A stretch of 64,000 bases of DNA from Prevotella sp. P6B1 (lineage in GTDB: Bacteria > Bacteroidota > Bacteroidia > Bacteroidales > Bacteroidaceae): positions 537,401-601,400 of the forward strand of contig NZ_JNKF01000011.1 of assembly GCF_000702825.1 (NCBI RefSeq), given 5' to 3'. Every line of letters starts with the position of its first letter. Within the stretch, counting starts at the first letter, position 1. The notes beneath the pieces were generated by a model. It did not search any database. It saw only the letters and a program-made list of their open reading frames with translations, and was not told where the DNA came from. The position numbers and the translations under genes were made by a program. Shown in pieces: positions 7,061 through 14,894 of the stretch.

Positions 7061-8170
7061 ATGGATATAAAACTACAATCAATCAAGGTTCGTGACCTGA
7101 TAGACGGTTACGTAAACGACCCAGACAATGGTGTTCGTGGATATGGTGGCAAACTCGACATTCGCCCACCCTATCAACGAGAATTCCGCTACGACCTGAA
7201 ACAAAAGCAGGCGGTAGTAAACACCATCCTAAAAGGGTTCCCTCTCAACATCATGTACTGGAGTGTGGTTGGTGATGGTGAATTTGAAATGATAGATGGT
7301 CAGCAACGTACTCTATCCATCTGCGAGTTCCGCTATCACGATTTCAACATCACCGATCCAGAACGTGGCGTACTGTTCTTCTCGTCGTTAACCCCTGATG
7401 AACGTGAAGCATTCTTAAACTACGAACTAACAGTTTACTTCTGCACAGGCACCGACAAAGAGAAACTCGACTGGTTCCGTGTGATTAATATCGCAGGCGA
7501 ACGTCTGCTCGACCAGGAGTTGCTTAATGCCGTATATGTGGGACCATTTGTTACTGATGCCCGCCGCTACTTTTCAAAGAACGGATGCCCTGCATATAAG
7601 ATAGGTAGCGACTATCTGAATGGCAATGCCATCGAGCAGGCATACCTGGCCACCATACTTAGATGGGCTGCACGTAAGGAAGACATCAAGGAAGTAAGCG
7701 AATATATGTCGAAACATAAGGATGATGCCAACGCCAATCAGCTATGGGCTTATTTCTCGGCCATCATCACTTGGGTGCGTTCTACATTCACTACGTATCG
7801 CAAAGAAATGAAAGGCCTGGACTGGGGATTACTCTACGATACCTATCATAATAATATATATGATACGGTAGAGCTGGAACATCGCATACACGACCTGATG
7901 GAGGACGATGAGATCATGAAGAAATCGGGCATCTATAGTTATGTATTAAGCGGTGACCTTCGCGATCTGTCGTTCCGGACATTCGACAAGAAACAGAAAC
8001 GCGAAGCCTACGAACGCCAAGGCGGCATCTGTCCCTGGTGTGGCAATCACTTTGAACTGGAAGAGATGGAAGGCGACCACATCACCCCATGGGCAGAAGG
8101 TGGCACTACCACCGCTGATAACTGTCAGATGCTCTGCAAAGACTGCAACCGCAAGAAAGGCGCTAAATAA
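7061..8170 (+). CDS. DUF262-HNH endonuclease (GmrSD-like)
   Basis: 369 aa. N-terminal DUF262 (ParB/sulfiredoxin-like fold) with the diagnostic DGQQR at 79-83. The C-terminal HNH domain is intact: C324/C327 and C359/C362 form the zinc knuckle, DH at 339-340 gives the catalytic histidine, and N363 follows CKDC. In type IV GmrSD systems DUF262 uses NTP to gate a DUF1524 nuclease; here an ordinary HNH replaces DUF1524. It starts 6 bp after the methyltransferase, so the two must be co-expressed. Likely the restriction part of a defence operon. Confidence 0.88.
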   Translation: MDIKLQSIKVRDLIDGYVNDPDNGVRGYGGKLDIRPPYQREFRYDLKQKQAVVNTILKGFPLNIMYWSVVGDGEFEMIDGQQRTLSICEFRYHDFNITDPERGVLFFSSLTPDEREAFLNYELTVYFCTGTDKEKLDWFRVINIAGERLLDQELLNAVYVGPFVTDARRYFSKNGCPAYKIGSDYLNGNAIEQAYLATILRWAARKEDIKEVSEYMSKHKDDANANQLWAYFSAIITWVRSTFTTYRKEMKGLDWGLLYDTYHNNIYDTVELEHRIHDLMEDDEIMKKSGIYSYVLSGDLRDLSFRTFDKKQKREAYERQGGICPWCGNHFELEEMEGDHITPWAEGGTTTADNCQMLCKDCNRKKGAK

Positions 8171-8184
8171 AAACCAATAACGAT

Positions 8185-9714
8185 ATGCAAGAAACTTGGA
8201 AACGATTCGTTTATCCTCTGATTGAGGACAAGAAACATGACGTTGAGGAAGATACCTATCATCGTCATATAGAAAACCAACTGATGCTGCTTGGATGGGA
8301 ACCTTGGAAAGGCGAAATCATTCATAAGCAATCGCTTAGAATTGGAAACCGTAACCGAATGGAACCGGATATCCTCGTAGCGCGTGACAATGAGTATCAG
8401 TTTGTAATAGAGGTGAAGCGTCCAGGAAATACGCAATCAAAAGAGGAAATAACCCAGTTGGAATCGTATATGCGACAACTGCGACTTGATGTAGGTATAT
8501 ATATAGGTGAACACATAGAGGTATTTTACGATAGGCCCAATACCAACCATGTGGTTTCGGTATTTAAGCTGGCCATTGACTTGGATGAAAAACGGGGAGC
8601 ACGCTTTGTGGAATTGTTCTCAAAAGAAGGCTTTAAGAAAGAAGATATTGTAGAATTCTGCGAAGAACGCATCCAAGAGATACAACGCCAGAACAGCTTA
8701 AACAAAATCAAGGAAAGTCTGATAGCAGATGCTCAGACACAAATAGCAGAGAGTCTGAAGCCGTACCTGCTGGATAAATATGGTAGTAGCTTCTCGGAGG
8801 AAGAAATCAAGGGGATGCTGGCAACCATGCATTTTACGGCTTCGGCTGATGGCAACAGAACAGAACCGGAAGTAGTTGTGCCCAAGCTTCAACCAAAATC
8901 TCCAAGCCATCTTATTAAGTGCCTCCTAACCAGGAATGCTTCAGCACAGGGGCTTTTTAATCCTGCAGATCAGTCGCTCACTGTTTTATCAGGCAGTAAG
9001 ATTAATCCTGTTCATCTCAACAAGATAAGTCCGGCGGGAAGAAAGAAACGTGATATTCTCTTTGCAAAATACACTGAACTCAGAAACGGTGAAAGAATAG
9101 TGAAGGAAGACATCTGCTTTGATTCGCCCAGTGGTGCTGCGCAGTTCTGTGTTGGAGGTTCATCTAATGGATGGTCGCAATGGAAAGATGAAAACGGGAA
9201 GGAACTGGATTCATACAGGAGTAACGAAGTAGCCAAAGTGCCAGCTCCAGATACAAAGATGATTAGGACAAAGAAGATTGTTGATTCGCGTAAGATTCAA
9301 CTGAAGTTTTGGACAAAATTCAAGGATAGACTGAGCGAGGAAGGTTCGATACCTTCATTGCAAACACCTAAGCCACATTACTGGTATGACATAAGGATAG
9401 GAAGACAGAACATACTGTTATCGAACGTGTGCAATACACTAAAAGATTTTGTAGGAGTAAAGCTCTATATCAGAAAACCCGTAGTAGCTAGGTACTATCC
9501 AGCCTTAGTAGCCAGGAAGAATGAAATAAACAATGCTCTTGGATGTGAGCCTGAATGGGATGCTAATCCTTCAGCAAGCGACAAGACAATCGCCCTGTTC
9601 CACCAAACGGATCTATCAGACCCGCAGAAGATGGACGAAGCTATCGATTGGATGGTACGACAATCCCTTGTCTTCTATCAAGTGTTCTCAAAGGAAGTAA
9701 AAGCGATAGAATAA
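8185..9714 (+). CDS. PD-(D/E)xK nuclease-like protein with HsdR_N and DUF4268 domains
   Basis: 509 aa. Residues 1-100 resemble the type I restriction HsdR N-terminal nuclease: E30, PD at 61-62 and EVK at 76-78 make an intact PD-(D/E)xK site. A helical linker covers about 150-215. Residues about 235-335 (GSKINP, RNGERIVKEDICFDSPSGAAQFCVGGSSNGW) look like DUF4357. The end (about 365-505) looks like DUF4268. No helicase domain is present, so this is not HsdR itself. It is the last gene of the operon and is followed by a 12-bp inverted repeat. Confidence 0.82.
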   Translation: MQETWKRFVYPLIEDKKHDVEEDTYHRHIENQLMLLGWEPWKGEIIHKQSLRIGNRNRMEPDILVARDNEYQFVIEVKRPGNTQSKEEITQLESYMRQLRLDVGIYIGEHIEVFYDRPNTNHVVSVFKLAIDLDEKRGARFVELFSKEGFKKEDIVEFCEERIQEIQRQNSLNKIKESLIADAQTQIAESLKPYLLDKYGSSFSEEEIKGMLATMHFTASADGNRTEPEVVVPKLQPKSPSHLIKCLLTRNASAQGLFNPADQSLTVLSGSKINPVHLNKISPAGRKKRDILFAKYTELRNGERIVKEDICFDSPSGAAQFCVGGSSNGWSQWKDENGKELDSYRSNEVAKVPAPDTKMIRTKKIVDSRKIQLKFWTKFKDRLSEEGSIPSLQTPKPHYWYDIRIGRQNILLSNVCNTLKDFVGVKLYIRKPVVARYYPALVARKNEINNALGCEPEWDANPSASDKTIALFHQTDLSDPQKMDEAIDWMVRQSLVFYQVFSKEVKAIE

Positions 9715-9717
9715 CAA

Positions 9718-9751
9718 AACGATGCAGGACCGAAGAATATCCTGCATCGTT
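9718..9751 (+). terminator. Hairpin at the end of the defence operon
   Basis: Perfect 12-bp inverted repeat (9718-9729 with 9740-9751), loop 10 nt, 3 nt after the stop of the nuclease gene. The T-tract is poor, so termination may be partial or factor-assisted. Confidence 0.6.
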
Positions 9752-9775
9752 AGTTAGAAATCAATACAACTCTGA

Positions 9776-10120
9776 TTAAACAGGCTCGACCTCCTCGAGC
9801 TGATTAATCAATTCAATAAGAGATTTTCCTTCTATCTTAAATTGTTCCAAAGCCGTGTTGCCATCAGGGAAAACCTGATACTCCTCAGTGTAGTGTTCAT
9901 CGCATAAGGCAACATAATCTTTTGTCGAGAGGAAGTAATAACGCACGCCTTTATAAACAAAGGTGAGATCGTAGCCTTGAACAGCAAAGTCGTAAAAGAG
10001 CGTTTCTTCTACGTCAGAAGAATAGCCATGGTAGATTCCATGTTTATCTCCTTTTGGGGGATATTTCCCATTATATGGGTATCCCAACAAGTCGGTCATT
10101 ACATAATCTGATTTCGCCAT
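9776..10120 (-). CDS. Hypothetical protein, candidate orphan immunity protein
   Basis: 114 aa, acidic, soluble, no signal peptide. Rich in Tyr, Asp and Glu with short beta-like runs (DLTFVYKGVRYYFLS). Size, acidity and position directly behind a truncated frame (10122-10229) are typical of immunity proteins for polymorphic toxins. No family recognised. Its ATG follows the previous stop by 1 nt. Confidence 0.55.
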   Translation of the reverse strand: MAKSDYVMTDLLGYPYNGKYPPKGDKHGIYHGYSSDVEETLFYDFAVQGYDLTFVYKGVRYYFLSTKDYVALCDEHYTEEYQVFPDGNTALEQFKIEGKSLIELINQLEEVEPV

Positions 10121-10121
10121 A

Positions 10122-10229
10122 TTATTTTAAATCTGATACGTTCTTCAATAATTTCTTCATAGCTGGAGTCAACTTGTGTGGCTCCTCGTCGAGAGGTTTC
10201 CCATCTTTCCACTTGTGGTAATTTCGCAT
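10122..10229 (-). pseudogene. Fragment of an upstream protein, possibly a toxin C-terminus
   Basis: A 35-codon reading frame ends 1 nt before the start of the 114-aa gene. It continues upstream in frame for 10 more codons (YIFVGISYFR) until a stop near 10260. The end is basic (HKWKDG, KKLLKN). It reads like the last part of a longer protein whose body has been lost, such as an RHS tip. It could instead be a genuine small ORF; evidence is thin. Confidence 0.3.
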
Positions 10230-10302
10230 TCTGAAATAGCTAATACCAACAAAAATGTACTACGACAAAATGAGCGACGAAGATAAAAACATGCTCCCCC
10301 TC

Positions 10303-10337
10303 AAACGCATCTCGTTCTTAGGGAATAATGAATAAAA
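10303..10337. repeat. 35-bp direct repeat, copy 1
   Basis: Matches 11526-11560 at 33 of 35 positions, in the same orientation. The two copies flank the two-gene operon 10375-11367. Confidence 0.8.
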
Positions 10338-10366
10338 AAGAAGCAGGACATTTAACTGCCCTGCTT
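10333..10366 (-). terminator. Terminator of the 10375-11367 operon
   Basis: Minus-strand stem with AAGCAGG arms (10360-10366 with 10341-10347), followed by a T-rich run. It lies 9 nt after the stop of the 214-aa gene. Confidence 0.75.
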
Positions 10367-10374
10367 TCTTATTA

Positions 10375-11019
10375 TTATTTATCTTCGCCATGCAACCACT
10401 GCCACTTCCATGTTGCCATACGTTCAAAATCAGGTGAGAACTGGATGATATTGCCATCGCGAGAAACATAGCCTAATTCAATAGCCAATTGCAAATCTTT
10501 ATCGTAATCACAATTGTTTTCAAATCTAACTTTATTCATAGCCATCACAAAGTCGTCGTAAAAACAGCGACCTTTTCCTATCTTTTCCAAACAGCTTAAT
10601 AGGTAATAAACAAGTGTGCCATTTTCCCCGTTCTCCACATAATTGCCATAAAGCTTCGCCAACTCTATTAGTTCGTTAACCTGCGTCTGATAGTCGGCAT
10701 ACCTGTCTTCCAACTTGATATTCTCAAAGGTAACACCAACTTCATCCCAATTATTAATCTGACGCCATAGTGCACTTAAAATTTCTCGTGGAGAAAGCAA
10801 TTTTTCATCACTAATCCAAATTTCTACTCTCAAAGCGATATCGTCACGAACCTCCAAATAAAAAAATTTGATGTGTTCATTATTATAATGAAATTCGATG
10901 CTGCCCTCAACTTCCTTCATCCTGCAGTTATCGCCCAGATTAATTTTTAATCCTGCCATCATTATTCTTTTAATAAAGCTCTTCATTGGCAGAACTCCAT
11001 CAGAGCATACCAAATCCAT
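10375..11019 (-). CDS. Hypothetical protein, two-gene cassette
   Basis: 214 aa, no recognised family, soluble. An N-terminal beta-rich part (about 30-80, IEFHYNNEHIKFFYLEVRDDIALRVEIW) is followed by a helical part. The start codon follows the preceding stop directly (TAGATG), so expression is coupled. AT-rich compared with core genes. Together with its partner it is flanked by 35-bp direct repeats, as in a recombined cassette. Possible immunity or effector-accessory protein, unproven. Confidence 0.6.
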   Translation of the reverse strand: MDLVCSDGVLPMKSFIKRIMMAGLKINLGDNCRMKEVEGSIEFHYNNEHIKFFYLEVRDDIALRVEIWISDEKLLSPREILSALWRQINNWDEVGVTFENIKLEDRYADYQTQVNELIELAKLYGNYVENGENGTLVYYLLSCLEKIGKGRCFYDDFVMAMNKVRFENNCDYDKDLQLAIELGYVSRDGNIIQFSPDFERMATWKWQWLHGEDK

Positions 11020-11367
11020 CTATCCAATCTCGACTAATTTGTCCTTCCCAATGGTGTCGCCAACAAAGCCTAAGAATTTAGGGTCACTTTTCATAGGACC
11101 CATATCATCGGGTATATAGCAATGCTCAAAGTCAAGCATATATTCATCAGGCATACGGTAAACAGCTTTGCTTTCGAAACACATTTTACCCTCCTCGTTC
11201 ACTTTTCCTATTAGCATAGTGCCTATTAGCTGCGCAATAGTTGTAAACGGGCCTTCATAAACGAAAGCATAGACCGCATAGGGTTTCTCTGCAGGTACAT
11301 AATGACTCTGATAATTTGCTCCCTGAACCGTAATTGGTCCTGAGTAATGATTGTTAATTTGATCCAT
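11020..11367 (-). CDS. Hypothetical protein, two-gene cassette
   Basis: 115 aa, soluble, no recognised family. It has aromatic-rich beta-like segments (YAVYAFVYEGPFTTIAQLIGTML) and an acidic C-terminal part (MPDEYMLDFEHCYIPDDMGP). A -7 box lies about 50 bp upstream. First gene of a coupled pair; nothing in the sequence reveals the role. Confidence 0.6.
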   Translation of the reverse strand: MDQINNHYSGPITVQGANYQSHYVPAEKPYAVYAFVYEGPFTTIAQLIGTMLIGKVNEEGKMCFESKAVYRMPDEYMLDFEHCYIPDDMGPMKSDPKFLGFVGDTIGKDKLVEIG

Positions 11368-11416
11368 AATTTGGTTTGATATTTACTTGTAATTATTTTA
11401 TTGTAATTTTTGCTTG

Positions 11417-11424
11417 CAAAGGTA
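11417..11424 (-). promoter_or_regulatory. -7 element of the two-gene cassette
   Basis: TACCTTTG on the minus strand, matching TAnnTTTG, about 50 nt before the start codon at 11367. The -33 position is only T-rich. Confidence 0.5.
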
Positions 11425-11525
11425 CTAAAAGATTTTTAAACCCAGCATTAATTATGAAAAAACATATCCTAAAATAGGACATGCTTTTAAATTTTAGCTA
11501 CATTACTTATTAAGAGTTCGCTTTT

Positions 11526-11560
11526 AAGCGCATCTCATTCTTAGGGAATAATGAATAAAA
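11526..11560. repeat. 35-bp direct repeat, copy 2
   Basis: Partner of 10303-10337 (33 of 35 identical). It lies upstream of the cassette genes, 20 bp before the sRNA promoter. Confidence 0.8.
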
Positions 11561-11579
11561 GCATTTTTCTTTGAAAAAA

Positions 11580-11611
11580 TTTGGAACTTTCAGAAAGAGT
11601 TCGTATCTTTG
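11580..11611 (+). promoter_or_regulatory. Promoter of the candidate sRNA
   Basis: TTTG (11580-11583), 20-nt spacer, TATCTTTG (11604-11611). The spacer holds an imperfect palindrome, GAACTTTC-A-GAAAGAGTTC. The same promoter with the same palindrome lies at 11930-11961. Confidence 0.8.
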
Positions 11612-11617
11612 CAGCGT

Positions 11618-11761
11618 GAAAGGTGGAACCAAGTAGAGCCACGATGTGCGGAACGGTGGCATGGCTGCAGAAATGCAGAGATGATGAGCAATTCGACCTT
11701 GCCGCTTGGTTTCATAACTTCTATCGACCATCACTCGTTTGAGTGGTGGTCGTTTTTTTTT
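11618..11761 (+). ncRNA. Candidate structured small RNA, about 145 nt
   Basis: Bounded by a strong promoter and a strong terminator with no convincing gene between. A closing stem pairs AACCAAG (11627-11633) with CTTGGTT (11705-11711). Inside are CCAC/GGTGG (from 11639) and the hairpin CTGCA-GAAA-TGCAG (11665-11678), which has a GNRA tetraloop. A 32-codon frame (11644-11742) runs through it and stops inside the terminator stem, so a small protein is possible too. No known RNA family recognised. Confidence 0.6.
11725..11761 (+). terminator. Rho-independent terminator of the sRNA
   Basis: Stem CGACCA-t-CACTC with GAGTG-g-TGGTCG around a GTTT loop, then eight T. Ideal intrinsic terminator for the plus strand. 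Confidence 0.92.
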
Positions 11762-11847
11762 CTTATACCTTTATATACTTGGGCAGTGTAAACTCCATCG
11801 GATCTTTTACACGAGTTGCTGTTATAAAGTTCACCAACTTTATCCAT
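11731..11847 (-). CDS. Possible 38-aa protein, antisense to the sRNA end
   Basis: A minus-strand frame of 38 codons starts about 24 nt after a -7 box TATCTTTG at 11871-11878, with TTGG 19 nt further upstream. It is basic, with no family. It ends inside the sRNA terminator, so the two transcripts would overlap. Another frame in the same transcript ends KDPMEFTLPKYIKV and looks equally coding-like, so assignment is uncertain. Confidence 0.25.
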   Translation of the reverse strand: MDKVGELYNSNSCKRSDGVYTAQVYKGIRKKNDHHSNE

Positions 11848-11929
11848 ATCTTTTCTTAAGTAAATGCGTACAAAGATACGACTTTATTCTGAAACAACCA
11901 AGAATTAAGAATAAATAACTGACAAAAAA

Positions 11930-11961
11930 TTTGGAACTTTAAGAAAAAGTTCGTATTTTTG
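11930..11961 (+). promoter_or_regulatory. Promoter of the lipoprotein gene
   Basis: TTTG (11930-11933), 20-nt spacer with a GAACTTT...AAAGTTC-type palindrome, TATTTTTG (11954-11961). About 50 bp around it closely match the sRNA promoter at 11580. Confidence 0.8.
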
Positions 11962-12040
11962 CAGCATGAAAGGAACCTATTTAGGATGAGAGTCCCGTTT
12001 GTATCGGCAAACATTATAAACCTAAAATTATTTAAGGACG

Positions 12041-12808
12041 ATGAAAAAGATTAATGCAAAAATGGTCATGATGGCCCTGGTAATTAGCTTGTGTAGTTAT
12101 TCATTCGTAAGTTGCTCAGGCGGTTCAAGCGGTTCGAGCAGCTCGGGGGGGATGTTTGGTGATGTTCCAACCATTGCTGAGAAACATACCCAAGAAGGTG
12201 TAGATCTGCTTACACGCCTGGCTGAGAGTGGTACTCAGGATGAAATTATGGATTTGTTGAAAAACAAATCAAAGCAGATGGACAGTATTGCCGATGCAGA
12301 GATTGCTGCAGCCATCACTGCTCTTGGCGAAAAAGAATTCCCTGTAGAAGTTACCGAAGGTATTCCATTCAAATTATTGTCTGACATGAAGATTGTGCAC
12401 GACAAATGCGAAAAAACAAAGATGAGTATAGAGGTACCGATTGAGCTAACCGAAGAGACTGGCGTACATAAGGATTATAATACTAATGCTACTGGTCTGC
12501 TATTGGTTGATGGCGATGGAAATCCACTTATGTCGCTTAGAGAGAGCTATTTCAAATCTACCGAGGAGGATGCCAAGAAGAAGTATGATAAGGGAGCTAA
12601 AGGTAAGGTTCTAGGTGTAATACGTTTTGATGCATGGAACTATCAGCTATTGTCGAAGGCAGCTAAGTTTCGTATAGCCAATGTACGTTCTGATGAATAT
12701 AAGCAGCTGAGTGATTCGACCAGAAGCATAGAGAAGGCTTACCAAGCAAATAACCGCGAACTGGCTCAGAAATTAATAGATCGTCTGAAAGCCGTAGCTG
12801 GTAAATAA
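12041..12808 (+). CDS. Lipoprotein of unknown function
   Basis: 255 aa. Signal peptide with lipobox FVSC (Cys about residue 25), followed by a Ser/Gly linker as in surface or outer-membrane lipoproteins of Bacteroidales. The mature part is mixed helix and strand with Lys-rich C-terminal helices (EDAKKKYDKGAKGK and after). No family recognised. It is a single gene with its own promoter and an 80-nt leader containing a GTTTG/CAAAC hairpin. The promoter is shared in sequence with the upstream sRNA. Confidence 0.7.
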   Translation: MKKINAKMVMMALVISLCSYSFVSCSGGSSGSSSSGGMFGDVPTIAEKHTQEGVDLLTRLAESGTQDEIMDLLKNKSKQMDSIADAEIAAAITALGEKEFPVEVTEGIPFKLLSDMKIVHDKCEKTKMSIEVPIELTEETGVHKDYNTNATGLLLVDGDGNPLMSLRESYFKSTEEDAKKKYDKGAKGKVLGVIRFDAWNYQLLSKAAKFRIANVRSDEYKQLSDSTRSIEKAYQANNRELAQKLIDRLKAVAGK

Positions 12809-12836
12809 TCAAGGATGCGCAAAAGCGGAAGTGATA

Positions 12837-14873
12837 TTAAGGGAGTGTAAACACAAAGCGGGCACCTGCGGTGTAAGTGGTGTCGAGAACCACATCGCCG
12901 CCTAAACGACGGGACAGGCTACGGGCAACAGTAAGTCCGATGCCTGTGCCGTTATAGTACTCATCAAGTTGTACAAACTCGTCGAAGATATGCTCAGCCT
13001 CGGCGGCAGGCACACCAATACCAGTATCTTCGACAATAAACTGTATTTGGTTATCGAGCTTAGTAATCAAGAGCGTGGCACGCTTTTTATCAATATCAGG
13101 CTGGTGACCAAAGGCTTCGGCTGGAGCGGTAAACTTTATGGCATTATCCAATAGCAAAGCCAATACGCGTACAGCAGCCTGCTCATTGGTGGAAAGCAGC
13201 GCCTGCCCTGCCCCTTCGATATCCTGCAACTGGAACTCAAGATGCGCAACATCCTCTATGCCCGACGATAGCACAGCCTGGGTGGCTATCTGCAGGGCCG
13301 ACACATGATCGGTAAGACTGATAACAGTACGGCTGCTTACATCAGAGAGTTCGAGCATCTTATTTACCAAACCTGTGATGCGATCGGTATTCTCAAGAAT
13401 CTGCTGGTTGGCATCATTGCGAGTTTCATTATCAATCTCCATATCCGTAGCAGTCATTACCTGCGCATAGCCCGAGAGGATATTCAGCGGTGTACGGATT
13501 TCGTGCGATATCTGCTGGATAAACTTGGTCTTCATGCGCGACGACTCCTCGGCACGGGCGTTGGCAATCATAAGCTGCTGGTTCTTCTCCTCCAAACGGA
13601 TGCGCTGGCGGCGACGGATAACAGCATAAATAACAAAGAAAGTAATAGCCAGCATAAGAGCAACTACCAAAGCCAGCACGCGTGTTTGTAACAACTGGGC
13701 CTTTTGCTCGGCAATCTCGGCATCTTTCTGCTGTGTATGATAGATAGTTGACAGTTCGATGGCCTGATTCTTCTTCTGGAGAATAATGGCAGAGTCGAGG
13801 TACTCGAAGGTGTAGGCTGCAACGCTTAATGCAGAGTCGTTACGGCCGGCTTTGTAGTTGGCTGTGAATTTCTTTGTAAGGTATGCTATGTTGTCGAGTG
13901 TAGGCTCTGAACCGAATTCGGCCAGATACTGATATACGATGGCATATACATCGGCAGCTTGGGCGTAACGTTTAGCTTGCATCAGATACTCGCCCTCATA
14001 GATTTGCGCAATATCTGTCTTGGCATATTGTGTGCGTTTGTACGCTGCATAGGCTTGGTCGGCCTCTTTTTGTTTCCCCAAACCATTGCTGATTGTGGCG
14101 CGATCGAGGTAATAGGTGCTCCATGACATGTCGGTAATAAAGGCGGGGACATTATCTTTGTTAGCCATATCCTTAGTGATGGTCTCTGCGTAGTTCAGCC
14201 ATTTTTCGGCCGTAGAGTAATCATGCCGGGACGAATATGAATTGGCTATGGTATACAGAAATACCGTGGCATAGTAATCGTGTTTCCATGAGGAGTCTAA
14301 CGCCCTTACTTTCTGGATGCACTCATAGCATTTCTCGAAATATTTCTCAGCTTCGGTAGTCAAGCCCTGGTTAAGTTGGCTCCTCCCCACACACTGCAAA
14401 ATCTCTGCTAAGATATCATAGGCTTCGGAAGCGTATTCTGGTTGGGATACTAAGGCATAAAGACCTTCGTAGGCTGGCAAAGCGATGCGCAGCACTCCCT
14501 CGTCATCATTTTTCTGGTCAGTATGTTCCACCATTGCTTTGAGGCACTGGAAATAATACAAGCTGTCGTATGCGTTCTGGGGCTTTTCGGCTAAGGCGCG
14601 TTTCAGGATAGCTCCGGCATCTTGCGGCTTTCCCGTTCGCATATAGATACTACCTTTCGTGTAGCAACTTCTGAACATCGAAATGTCGCCAGTTTCCAGT
14701 AAACTGTCGGAAAGGAATAAGGCGCGATCAAGGTCCTGTACGCTGGTAGCTGCTGAAATCAGACTGTCGGCAAGTGTTGTCTTTGGAGTATAATCCTGCT
14801 TCTTGTTACATGCTGCTATCGCCAGCAGACAGGTGGCAATGAATAGGACGGAAATGTGAGATGTTGTTTTCAT
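12837..14873 (-). CDS. TPR-containing sensor histidine kinase
   Basis: 678 aa. A lipoprotein-like signal (LLAIAAC) and a periplasmic TPR-type helical region (about 30-390) precede one membrane helix (about 400-420), a coiled linker, HisKA with HEIRTPLN (phospho-His about 457) and HATPase_c with the DTGIGVP and GTGIGL boxes near the end. No receiver or DNA-binding domain is fused and no response regulator is adjacent, so its partner must lie elsewhere. This TPR-kinase form is common in Bacteroidales. It is the last gene of the minus-strand series starting with the exonuclease. Confidence 0.9.
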   Translation of the reverse strand: MKTTSHISVLFIATCLLAIAACNKKQDYTPKTTLADSLISAATSVQDLDRALFLSDSLLETGDISMFRSCYTKGSIYMRTGKPQDAGAILKRALAEKPQNAYDSLYYFQCLKAMVEHTDQKNDDEGVLRIALPAYEGLYALVSQPEYASEAYDILAEILQCVGRSQLNQGLTTEAEKYFEKCYECIQKVRALDSSWKHDYYATVFLYTIANSYSSRHDYSTAEKWLNYAETITKDMANKDNVPAFITDMSWSTYYLDRATISNGLGKQKEADQAYAAYKRTQYAKTDIAQIYEGEYLMQAKRYAQAADVYAIVYQYLAEFGSEPTLDNIAYLTKKFTANYKAGRNDSALSVAAYTFEYLDSAIILQKKNQAIELSTIYHTQQKDAEIAEQKAQLLQTRVLALVVALMLAITFFVIYAVIRRRQRIRLEEKNQQLMIANARAEESSRMKTKFIQQISHEIRTPLNILSGYAQVMTATDMEIDNETRNDANQQILENTDRITGLVNKMLELSDVSSRTVISLTDHVSALQIATQAVLSSGIEDVAHLEFQLQDIEGAGQALLSTNEQAAVRVLALLLDNAIKFTAPAEAFGHQPDIDKKRATLLITKLDNQIQFIVEDTGIGVPAAEAEHIFDEFVQLDEYYNGTGIGLTVARSLSRRLGGDVVLDTTYTAGARFVFTLP

Positions 14874-14894
14874 TGTTGTTGATGCATGAATAGC

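Noticed and set aside
1..12000. Insertion sequence or integrative element ends
   Set aside because: No transposase, integrase, relaxase or terminal inverted repeats were found. The RHS tip and module look recombined rather than transposed.
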